A stretch of 13,003 nucleotides of DNA. It comes from an uncultured Eudoraea sp. GTDB lineage: Bacteria; Bacteroidota; Bacteroidia; Flavobacteriales; Flavobacteriaceae. How positions within the stretch are numbered: position 1 is the first letter of the stretch; each line of letters begins with the position of its first letter. Location: positions 1 to 13,003 of the forward strand of contig CAJQNH010000162.1 of assembly GCA_905479615.1 (NCBI GenBank). The letters are read 5' to 3'. A program made the position numbers and the translations under genes. Shown here piece by piece: positions 6,864-13,003 of the stretch. The notes under the pieces are model-generated. The model had not been told where the DNA came from and did no database searches. It saw only the letters and a program-made list of their open reading frames with translations.

Positions 6864-7373
6864 TTAGTCCTGATAGGCTCCGGAAGAATACGTCAATTCA
6901 TAACTGTGGGTGTATATCTCGAATACTACGCCAAAAGGATCTTCAACATAAACCATTTTGTATGGCTTTTCATTTGGGTAGTACTCTCTTATTGGCATAC
7001 GCTGTTTTCCACCGTATTCAACAATTTTATTTGTCAAAGTCTCTATTTCCGGGTCCTGGACACAAAAATGAAAAAGCCCTGTCTTAAAAGGGGAAAATTC
7101 CGGTTTCTTATTATCCATATCAGGAAAGGAAAACAACTCAATTCCTATCCCATCTGATGTAGACATGTGGGCAATTTCAAAAGTTTCCCAATGCTCTCCA
7201 AAAACATCTATACACATTTGACCTATAGCAGTTTCTTTTTCTTTTGTGACTTTTGATGGTGGCATTATAACATACCAGCCCATTACTTCCTCATAGAACT
7301 CAACCGCCTTTTTAATATCCGGTACCGTAATACCAATATGTGAAAATGACCTGGGATATTTACTTTTATTCAT
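6864..7373 (-). CDS. VOC-family protein (glyoxalase/dioxygenase fold)
   Basis: A 169-aa cytoplasmic protein with the paired beta-alpha-beta-beta-beta units of the vicinal oxygen chelate family (about residues 8-84 and 96-156). Predicted metal ligands sit at the expected places: His12 (FSHIGITV), Glu79 (GIELF), His102 (LFHFC) and Glu152 (VVFEIY). VOC proteins include glyoxalase I, epimerases and extradiol dioxygenases; the conserved H-E-H-E set allows an active metal enzyme of any of these, and the exact reaction cannot be read. It is the first gene of the minus-strand run and has a possible promoter box 60 bp upstream. Confidence 0.85.
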   Translation of the reverse strand: MNKSKYPRSFSHIGITVPDIKKAVEFYEEVMGWYVIMPPSKVTKEKETAIGQMCIDVFGEHWETFEIAHMSTSDGIGIELFSFPDMDNKKPEFSPFKTGLFHFCVQDPEIETLTNKIVEYGGKQRMPIREYYPNEKPYKMVYVEDPFGVVFEIYTHSYELTYSSGAYQD

Positions 7374-7432
7374 ACTTTAAGGGTTTAAAATAAAAAGATA
7401 AAATTTTATGCACTATTTGAAATACATTTATC

Positions 7433-7440
7433 CAAATCTA
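7433..7440 (-). promoter_or_regulatory. Possible -7 box for the VOC gene run
   Basis: TAGATTTG on the minus strand matches the Bacteroidota -7 consensus TAnnTTTG, 60 bp before the VOC start. No clear TTTG -33 box is found at the expected distance, so the call is weak. Confidence 0.3.
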
Positions 7441-7559
7441 ACGGTTTTTAACCTATTTAGTGCTTATTATTTGCTGCTGCGCTTCTAATATAAAACCACT
7501 GATCCTTTTGGCAGCACACTTCCAATGACAAAAACTGATCCATTATCATCAAAATCATT

Positions 7560-7567
7560 TACATTTG
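7560..7567 (+). promoter_or_regulatory. Possible -7 box for the lipocalin-like lipoprotein
   Basis: TACATTTG matches the Bacteroidota TAnnTTTG consensus and lies 25 bp before the ATG at 7593. A -33 box is not evident. Together with 7433-7440 it would make the 219-bp gap a divergent promoter region. Confidence 0.3.
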
Positions 7568-7592
7568 AATAATTTTTAAAAATTTATCAGCA

Positions 7593-8066
7593 ATGAAAAA
7601 GTTTAAGGTTTTTATACCCCTGATAGCCTTCCTGTTTATTTTACAGGCTTGCTCATCAGACGATAATTCACCCAGCGAGGATAATAATGATGCCGTTGTG
7701 GGTACCTGGAGTTTGGCCGAACTAAATATTAATCCGCCTCAGGATATTAACGGAGATGATAATACGACTTCAAATATTTTAACTGAACTTCCCTGCGCAT
7801 CCGGTACACTTATTATAAATAGTGACGGTACCTGGAGCTCAACCGTTGCTAATATAGAAATTACTTCTATAACAGGCGAGCTTTTTGATATTAGGTGTAG
7901 CGGCACAAGTAATACCTCTTCAGGAATCTGGCAGTTTCAAAATTCGCAGTTGTCCTTATTTTTAAATACTACCTTTATCTTATATAACCTTAGTGGTAAC
8001 AGGCTAACGAACACTACTAACGAGGACTTGCCAGGTTTTATGAGCGAAGTTTACGAGAAACAATAA
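7593..8066 (+). CDS. Lipocalin-like lipoprotein
   Basis: A 157-aa lipoprotein: signal 1-19, lipobox LQAC with lipidated Cys20, then a Ser/Asp/Asn-rich flexible linker (21-34). The linker start SSDD is of the kind that sends lipoproteins to the surface in Bacteroidota. The domain begins with VVGTWSL (35-41), a typical lipocalin-like entry strand, and has two strand-turn units (GTLIINSDGTWSS, SGIWQFQNSQLSLF). Cys68 and Cys102 may form a disulphide. It stands alone between a divergent operon and the sulfur-transport pair. The ligand is unknown; such small secreted proteins are common in Flavobacteriaceae. Confidence 0.8.
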   Translation: MKKFKVFIPLIAFLFILQACSSDDNSPSEDNNDAVVGTWSLAELNINPPQDINGDDNTTSNILTELPCASGTLIINSDGTWSSTVANIEITSITGELFDIRCSGTSNTSSGIWQFQNSQLSLFLNTTFILYNLSGNRLTNTTNEDLPGFMSEVYEKQ

Positions 8067-8191
8067 TCTAACAATTTTTATTTCGGAGGGATTAAAGCTG
8101 AAAAAAATCTTCTTTAAATAAATTCCATACGAGTAATTTATATTCCATGATTCCGACAATTATTGTGTATTATTTGATTTAAATAAAAGGA

Positions 8192-8755
8192 ATGGATTAC
8201 ATACTTAAACCATGGCCCTGGTATGTTTCAGGACCTCTAATAACCCTGATAATGTTATTGCTGATTTATTTTGGCAAAACATTTGGCATGTCAACCACAC
8301 TGAGAACCCTATGCAGTATTGGTGGTGCCGGAAAATATTCTGATTTCTTCCGCTTCGACTGGAAAGCGTATCGCTGGAATCTTGTTGTAGTTATGGGCGC
8401 TATTATTGGCGGCTATATAGCTGTTACTTTTTTGTCTGATGGTTCCGCCATCGCCCTAAATTCTAAAACCATTACAGACCTTGGTCAACTTGGATTTGTC
8501 AATGCAGGTGAAGAACTTTTACCTGCTGAAATCTATGCATGGGATAATGTTTTAACTGTTAAGGGTATGGCCATTCTTATTATTGCAGGTTTCCTGGTTG
8601 GTTTTGGAACACGCTACGCGGGTGGTTGTACTTCGGGTCATGCTATTACAGGGCTCAGTAATCTTCAATGGCCTTCGCTGATTGCCGTAGTTGGTTTTTT
8701 TATAGGGGGATTAATAATGACCCATTTTCTTTTACCCTTAATATTCGGACAATGA
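8192..8755 (+). CDS. YeeE/YedE-type sulfur (thiosulfate) transporter, first subunit
   Basis: A 187-aa inner-membrane protein with about five hydrophobic helices (roughly 12-28, 62-82, 125-142, 160-184 and a re-entrant part). The family signature RYAGGCTSGHAITG carries Cys146, and Cys41 lies in TLCSIGGAG. In characterised YeeE/TsuA transporters, conserved cysteines in such re-entrant loops pass thiosulfate through the membrane. The long single-chain family (~330-400 aa) is split here in two genes. The stop overlaps the next start (ATGA at 8752-8755), so the two halves are translated together. Upstream is an AAGG seven bases before the ATG. No sulfur-oxidation or rhodanese gene is in the window to show what the sulfur is used for. 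Confidence 0.88.
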   Translation: MDYILKPWPWYVSGPLITLIMLLLIYFGKTFGMSTTLRTLCSIGGAGKYSDFFRFDWKAYRWNLVVVMGAIIGGYIAVTFLSDGSAIALNSKTITDLGQLGFVNAGEELLPAEIYAWDNVLTVKGMAILIIAGFLVGFGTRYAGGCTSGHAITGLSNLQWPSLIAVVGFFIGGLIMTHFLLPLIFGQ

Positions 8756-9165
8756 AAGTTTTAAAATTCTTATTGGTAGGCATTTTCTTTGGAATAGTCC
8801 TCGTAAAATCTGAAGCTGTTTCCTGGTACAGGATTTATGAAATGTTCAAATTTCAAGCGTTTCATATGTATGGTATCATTGGCTCTGCCGTTTTACTTGG
8901 CGTTTTATTTATTGGACTATTTAAAATCCTGGGGATAAAAAATATTGAAGGCAATAAAATTCATCTGATACCAAAAGATAGCGGCTTTATCCGCTATATT
9001 GTAGGTGGCACTGTTTTCGGTCTTGGTTGGGCACTTGCAGGTGCTTGCCCCGGTCCTTTGTATGTTCTGTTTGGCACGGGTGTAATAAGTATGCTGATTG
9101 TTATTGCAGCAGCCGTATTTGGAACATTTGTATACGGTGTACTAAAAAACAAACTTCCTCATTAA
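8752..9165 (+). CDS. YeeE/YedE-type sulfur transporter, second subunit (DUF6691-like)
   Basis: A 137-aa membrane protein. The start at 8752 overlaps the TGA of the first subunit by four bases; a longer frame from 8668 is inside the upstream gene and is not used. Four hydrophobic helices (about 5-20, 40-60, 80-98, 108-130) flank the signature ALAGACPGPLYVLFG with Cys99, the counterpart of the GGCTSGH loop in the first subunit. Together the two proteins make the two inverted halves of a YeeE/YedE transporter. It ends 22 bp before the converging cellobiose phosphorylase gene. Confidence 0.88.
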   Translation: MKVLKFLLVGIFFGIVLVKSEAVSWYRIYEMFKFQAFHMYGIIGSAVLLGVLFIGLFKILGIKNIEGNKIHLIPKDSGFIRYIVGGTVFGLGWALAGACPGPLYVLFGTGVISMLIVIAAAVFGTFVYGVLKNKLPH

Positions 9166-9187
9166 AAAATGCGGCTGTTTAAATTCA

Positions 9188-11623
9188 TTATCCCATTATC
9201 ACTTCCACAGAATGTTCCTTGCCCTTTTCCAGAATGGGAACAATATTGGAATTAATGGCTCTGCCATTTACCAGTATTTTTTTTATCCCTTTGCTTATAT
9301 GTTCCGGGTTTTTAACTTCAATATTATACGTAACATCCCTAAACACCCTTTTCATCTTAAACCCATCCCATGCTGAAGGGATACAAGGGTTAATTGACAA
9401 TCCGTCGTATTCAGGGCTGATCCCCAATATATGCTGTGTAATTGCATAGAAATTCCAGGAGGCGGTACCCGAAAGCCATGAATTTTTTGCTTCACCAGGC
9501 TTATGAGCTTCTTTGCCTGCTATCATTTGGCAATACACATAGGGCTCTACCTTATGCAAATCCGACAATTCTTCCAGAAAACTAGGTGCAATTTTGGTGT
9601 AATATTCATAGGCCTGATCCCCGCGCCCCAGCATGGTTTCTCCAATCATAATCCAGGGGTTGTTATGGCAAAAGATACCCCCATTTTCCTTATAGCCCGC
9701 AGGATAAGTTGAAATCTCCCCGTACTCAATATAATACTTCGTAAAGGCTGGATAATTCAGGACAATTCCGTATTCACAATCCAGGTGCTCCTTAACTGCA
9801 TTTAAAGATTTCTCCACCATCTTATTTTCTTTTCCAATTTCAGCCATGGTACACCAACCCTGAGACTCAATAAAGATCTTTCCCTCTTCATTTTCTGAAG
9901 ACCCCACTTTATTGCCAAAATAATCGTATGCACGCAAATACCATTCCCCATCCCAGCCATGGTCCTTTACAGCTTCAACCATGGCATCTACATGCGCTTG
10001 AGCTTCTTTAGCTTCTTTCTCTTTTCCAATACGCTTGCAAAGCTTTACATATTCTTTTCCGTAAACCACAAATAGCCCCGCAATCATTAAAGATTCTGCG
10101 GTTCCCCCTTTTTGGTTTTCAGTAGTTTGAAAGGATTCATTAGGATCCTCAGAGAAGCAATTTAAATTAAGGCAGTCGTTCCAATCTGCTCTGCCTATTA
10201 GTGGTAGTTTATGCGGACCTAAATTATGTACAACATGGTAAAAAGAAGCTTTCAGATGTTCAAAATGGGTTTTGGCCCGTTTAGAATCATTGTCAAAGGG
10301 TACCATTTCTTCTAATAGTGAAAAGTCGCCTGTTTCCTTTATGTAAGCGGTAGTAGAGAGAATAAGCCAGAGTGGGTCATCATTAAAGTTACCGCCCACG
10401 GCAGCATTGCCTTTCTTTGTAAGAGGCTGATACTGATGGTAACAGGAACCATCTTCAAATTGGGTGGAGGCAATGTCATAAATGCGTTCTCTTGCTCTTT
10501 CGGGAATTTGATGTACAAAACCAATAAGATCCTGATTGGAATCGCGAAACCCCATGCCTCGACCAATACCCGATTCAAAGAATGAGGCTGAGCGAGACAT
10601 ATTAAAGGTTACCATACATTGGTATTGATTCCAAATATTAACCATTCTATCGAGCCTGGCATCCTCAGATTCAATGGAGATTTTTCCCAATAGATTATCC
10701 CAGTAGATCCTTAGCTCTTCCAGGGCCTTATTCACTTTTTCTACAGTGTCATAGGCCGAGATCATTTCCTGTGCAGGTTGCTTATTAATGACCGACTTGC
10801 TTTCCCATTTAGTGTCTTTATCAACTTCTACATAACCCAGCATAAAAATCAATTCTTTGTCTTCTCCGGGTTTGAGCTCTATTTCCAGGTAGTGTGATGC
10901 AATTGGGGACCAGCCGTGTGCAACGGAGTTTTTTGATTCTCCTGTACTAACGACGTCAGGAGTATCTAAACCATTGTAAAGACCAACAAAAGTTTCCCTG
11001 TCTGTATCATAGCCATCAATGGGGCTGTTTACTGAATAAAACGCATAATGGTTACGTCTTTCCTTAAATTCTGTCTTGTGGTAAATTACGGAGTCTTTTA
11101 CCTCAACTTCACCCGTGGAAAAGTTTCTCTGAAAATTAGTCATATCATCTTCCGCATTCCACAAGCACCATTCAATAAAAGAAAACAGTTTTATTTTTTT
11201 TGTCTCCGATGAAGTATTCTTTAGGCTTACTTTCTGAATTTCTCCCCAGAAGACCAGAGGGATAAATTGCAGTACTTCTACATCCAGTTTATTTTTAGAA
11301 GCCTTGAATTTGGTATAGCTCATACCATGGCGGCATTCATAATGGTCCAATTCGGTTTTGACGGGTTTCCAGCCCGGAGACCAGGTAGTATCTCCATCTT
11401 TGATATAAAAATATTTACCCCCGTTGTCTACAGGAATATTATTATATCTGTAACGGGTTAATCTTCGGAATTTTGCGTCTTTATAAAAAGTATACCCTCC
11501 ACCTGTATTTGAAGTCAGTGAGAAAAAATCTTCATTCCCCAGGTAGTTAATCCATGGGTAAGGGGTTCTAGGATTTGTAATTACATATTCCCTGTTTTCG
11601 TCATCAAAATATCCGTATTTCAT
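9188..11623 (-). CDS. cbp: Cellobiose phosphorylase (GH94)
   Basis: An 811-aa cytoplasmic enzyme that splits cellobiose with phosphate into alpha-glucose 1-phosphate and glucose. I chose the ATG at 11623 because MKYGYFDDENREYVI matches the usual N-terminus of cellobiose phosphorylases and gives their usual length; an in-frame ATG at 11677 would add 18 atypical residues. The beta-sandwich N-terminal domain (to ~300) includes YPWINYLG and CRHGMSYTK. The (alpha/alpha)6 catalytic barrel has GIGRGMGFRDSNQD (~353-365), NFNDDPLW and RADWNDCLNL (~478-487), whose first Asp (~480) is the general acid by family knowledge. The C-terminal cap ends in HSVEVIMG. The segments resemble closely the clostridial enzyme as I remember it. 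No cellobiose transporter or glucosidase is nearby. Confidence 0.95.
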   Translation of the reverse strand: MKYGYFDDENREYVITNPRTPYPWINYLGNEDFFSLTSNTGGGYTFYKDAKFRRLTRYRYNNIPVDNGGKYFYIKDGDTTWSPGWKPVKTELDHYECRHGMSYTKFKASKNKLDVEVLQFIPLVFWGEIQKVSLKNTSSETKKIKLFSFIEWCLWNAEDDMTNFQRNFSTGEVEVKDSVIYHKTEFKERRNHYAFYSVNSPIDGYDTDRETFVGLYNGLDTPDVVSTGESKNSVAHGWSPIASHYLEIELKPGEDKELIFMLGYVEVDKDTKWESKSVINKQPAQEMISAYDTVEKVNKALEELRIYWDNLLGKISIESEDARLDRMVNIWNQYQCMVTFNMSRSASFFESGIGRGMGFRDSNQDLIGFVHQIPERARERIYDIASTQFEDGSCYHQYQPLTKKGNAAVGGNFNDDPLWLILSTTAYIKETGDFSLLEEMVPFDNDSKRAKTHFEHLKASFYHVVHNLGPHKLPLIGRADWNDCLNLNCFSEDPNESFQTTENQKGGTAESLMIAGLFVVYGKEYVKLCKRIGKEKEAKEAQAHVDAMVEAVKDHGWDGEWYLRAYDYFGNKVGSSENEEGKIFIESQGWCTMAEIGKENKMVEKSLNAVKEHLDCEYGIVLNYPAFTKYYIEYGEISTYPAGYKENGGIFCHNNPWIMIGETMLGRGDQAYEYYTKIAPSFLEELSDLHKVEPYVYCQMIAGKEAHKPGEAKNSWLSGTASWNFYAITQHILGISPEYDGLSINPCIPSAWDGFKMKRVFRDVTYNIEVKNPEHISKGIKKILVNGRAINSNIVPILEKGKEHSVEVIMG

Positions 11624-11963
11624 AGTGGTTTCGTTTAATCTATTAGCTCCGGAACTACGTTTTTTTATCAGTGCCAATTCCAGATTAAAAATAAGGAAAT
11701 GTTCTTAGAAATTTTGAGCAAATTTTTGCTTTTACTAGGCTAAAAGCGTCTTGAAAGAGTTTCATCAAAGCAAACGTTATTTAGTTTCAAAAATAGAAAC
11801 CGGATGAAAAAATTTACACTTTATTGCATGTATTGGTGACTTCATTTTTTTTACTGCCTTTGTTCATTCCTCCACTAAGGTAAGACTATGATTTCGTCAG
11901 GCCTTGGGCGTGATTAAATATAGCCATTATTGTGTGTAGTGTTTTATTCTTTCAATCAAGTTT
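11624..11963. other. Intergenic region upstream of cellobiose phosphorylase
   Basis: No gene is supported in these 340 bp. Within it, AGCAAA-TT-TTTGCT (11717-11730) is a 6-bp inverted repeat about 95 bp before the enzyme start. CAAAAATA (11788-11795; TATTTTTG on the minus strand) resembles the Bacteroidota -7 box and lies inside a GTTTC/GAAAC inverted repeat (11784-11800). No -33 box is evident. An 11-codon frame from 11804 stops at once. The region may hold the sugar-responsive control of the enzyme, but no operator family is recognisable. Confidence 0.4.
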
Positions 11964-12248
11964 CTAATTTCCGCCTAGTGGTGTTCCAAAGATTCCTACA
12001 GCTAGTTCTGCCCATATGAGAAGGAATGCCAACAAAACAGCAGCACTGATAACAATTCTGAACGAATTCTTTTTCACCTTCCTAAATACAAGTTCATAAA
12101 GTAGACCAGTTCCGAACAATAGAACCCCTCCAATAATAAAATCGGACAGAGTCCAATTTACCTCATCTGTGAACTGCATCGCTATTAATGGTGTGAATAA
12201 TAGAATTATTGAAATTAGAACAATTAGTATAAGTCTTTTAACTTTCAC
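11964..12248 (-). CDS. Small three-helix membrane protein, function unknown
   Basis: A 94-aa protein starting at GTG (12248), since no ATG fits. Three membrane helices lie at about 5-24, 36-53 and 64-86, with a conserved-looking segment AMQFTDEVNWTLSDFIIGGVLLFGTGLLYELV between the first two. This is a protein type common in Bacteroidota genomes without known function. A basic loop (RKVKKNS) faces the cytoplasm by the positive-inside rule. It lies 299 bp downstream of the DoxX-like gene, too far for an obvious operon. Confidence 0.75.
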   Translation of the reverse strand: MKVKRLILIVLISIILLFTPLIAMQFTDEVNWTLSDFIIGGVLLFGTGLLYELVFRKVKKNSFRIVISAAVLLAFLLIWAELAVGIFGTPLGGN

Positions 12249-12326
12249 AAAATAAATTTTCTTATTAGTCTTAGATTGCTTGCAATAATGAGATATCGTT
12301 GTTGATATACTCCCACTTGTATAACT

Positions 12327-12375
12327 AAGATAATGTATTTAGGGGATACCCAAGATAATTGGGGATTCCAAATTA
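12327..12375. repeat. Imperfect tandem repeat in the spacer before the small membrane protein
   Basis: AAGATAAT occurs at 12327-12334 and 12352-12359. Each copy is followed by a GGGGATnCC box (GGGGATACC at 12342, GGGGATTCC at 12361). The first copy has 7 nt and the second 1 nt between its two parts. The second copy is also an imperfect hairpin (TAATTGG 12356-12362 with CCAAATTA 12368-12375). It may be a degraded repeat element or a duplicated protein site. The function is unknown. Confidence 0.45.
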
Positions 12376-12434
12376 TGCATTTCATCATGTTTTATTGGTA
12401 ACCCTGATAGTGCATCTCAGCTATTGCTATTGTA

Positions 12435-12481
12435 GGTGGTTGGGAAAAGGCACGAGCGTGACGCTAGTGCCAGCCGGTGGT
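12435..12481. repeat. REP-like hairpin element
   Basis: GGCAC-G-AGCG-TGA-CGCT-A-GTGCC (12449-12471) forms a 9-bp stem with one G/A mismatch and a 3-nt loop. It stands out as GC-rich in AT-rich spacer. A direct GGTGGT repeat brackets it (12435-12440 and 12476-12481). The shape resembles repetitive extragenic palindromes mobilised by REP-associated tyrosine transposases. Only one copy is in the window, so repetition in the genome is not shown. It has no T-run and is unlikely to be a terminator. Confidence 0.45.
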
Positions 12482-12547
12482 CTTTGTAAATAAACACAAG
12501 CTTCTAAGAAAGCCTTTATTAGCTATGTATTATACACCGTGTTATGC

Positions 12548-12976
12548 TCAGGTTTTTTTAGAAAACAACATATCTAATTCCAAATATTTTTCCTTCATAG
12601 TACTTAATGCGAACGCTCCGGCTGAAGCCGCAAATACGGAATAATCAAAAGCACCTTTTATTCCAGTAGAAAATGTAATTGCCAATGCAAAAAATAGCAT
12701 AAGGTAACCACTCAGTTTTGCCATCAATTCTGTTTTCAATCCTAAGATTAAGCAAATCCCAAATATTACTTCAGCGCCTGTAGCCACTAACCCAGCTGCC
12801 GGAATTAGCATTTCCGGAATTACAGGATTAATTAATTGGGTATATTCTAAAAAGCTTTCCCAATTGCCCCAAGCAGATATTTCTTCAGGCCATAGCCCCA
12901 GTCTATCCGCAACAGCAGATAAAAATCCAAAGGCAATTGCAAGTCTCAAAAAAAGCTTTATTATTTTGTTATTCAT
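12548..12976 (-). CDS. DoxX-like membrane protein
   Basis: A 142-aa inner-membrane protein starting at the ATG at 12976. Four hydrophobic helices are visible (about 5-22, 55-78, 85-105 and 112-128), the layout of the DoxX/DoxD-like family. LRLAIAFGFLSAVADRLGLW (start) and GAEVIFGICLILGLKTELMAKLSGYLMLFFAL (middle) are typical of that family. Members have been tied to respiratory quinone or thiosulfate chemistry and to redox stress, but most are uncharacterised. The gene begins 27 bp from the window edge, so any upstream partner is not visible. Confidence 0.85.
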   Translation of the reverse strand: MNNKIIKLFLRLAIAFGFLSAVADRLGLWPEEISAWGNWESFLEYTQLINPVIPEMLIPAAGLVATGAEVIFGICLILGLKTELMAKLSGYLMLFFALAITFSTGIKGAFDYSVFAASAGAFALSTMKEKYLELDMLFSKKT

Positions 12977-13003
12977 ATTTTATAATTTAATTCGCTAATC
13001 TAA

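Noticed and set aside
6824..7157. Plus-strand frames of 83-87 codons across the VOC gene
   Set aside because: They are opposite a gene with all four VOC metal ligands and have no family features.
10339..10578. 79-codon minus-strand frame within cellobiose phosphorylase in another frame
   Set aside because: It lies fully inside the catalytic domain coding sequence and has no independent support.
11804..11878. ATG followed by leader-like hydrophobic codons in a shifted frame, hinting at a broken membrane protein
   Set aside because: The frame stops after 11 codons, the shifted frame stops soon after, and no downstream homologous segment is visible.
12534..12546. ACACCGTGTTATGC considered as part of an integron attC site
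   Set aside because: It does not match the GTTRRRY/RYYYAAC core boxes, and no integrase or cassette array is seen.

Overview
The window looks like chromosomal DNA of a Bacteroidota species, most likely a marine or soil Flavobacteriaceae. The evidence is AT-rich DNA, weak or absent Shine-Dalgarno sequences, several lipoproteins with a Bacteroidota-type signal peptide, a head-GIN-domain protein, TAnnTTTG-like promoter boxes, and an anti-sigma factor of the type found in this phylum. I see no rRNA, tRNA, CRISPR array, phage or transposase gene.

Region by region. (1) Positions 1-537, minus strand: the N-terminal part of an acyl-CoA dehydrogenase cut by the window edge. (2) Positions 743-4727, plus strand: an ECF sigma factor module. 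It encodes the sigma factor, a one-pass membrane anti-sigma factor, an exported DUF4097-like beta-rich protein, an exported probable outer-membrane beta-barrel protein, a doubtful 61-aa ORF and a head-GIN lipoprotein. Two matching promoter-like elements (TGCAAC, 17 nt, GTCT) lie before the sigma gene and before the barrel gene, so the sigma factor probably drives both its own operon and the adjacent envelope-protein operon. (3) A strong hairpin terminator lies at about 4799-4843. (4) Positions 4947-7373, minus strand: a likely operon of a VOC-fold protein, a DUF1080 lipoprotein and a calcineurin-like metallophosphoesterase lipoprotein. (5) Positions 7593-8066: a lipocalin-like lipoprotein. (6) Positions 8192-9165: a two-gene YeeE/YedE-type sulfur (probably thiosulfate) transporter with a 4-base stop/start overlap. 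(7) Positions 9188-11623, minus strand: cellobiose phosphorylase (GH94), full length at 811 aa and very well conserved. (8) Positions 11964-12976, minus strand: a small three-helix membrane protein and a DoxX-like membrane protein. They are separated by an unusual 299-bp spacer holding an imperfect tandem repeat and a REP-like hairpin.

Most of this is ordinary accessory metabolism. The part with most biological interest is the ECF module: the sequence itself suggests a self-controlled regulon of exported repeat and barrel proteins at the cell envelope. What it senses cannot be read from the sequence.
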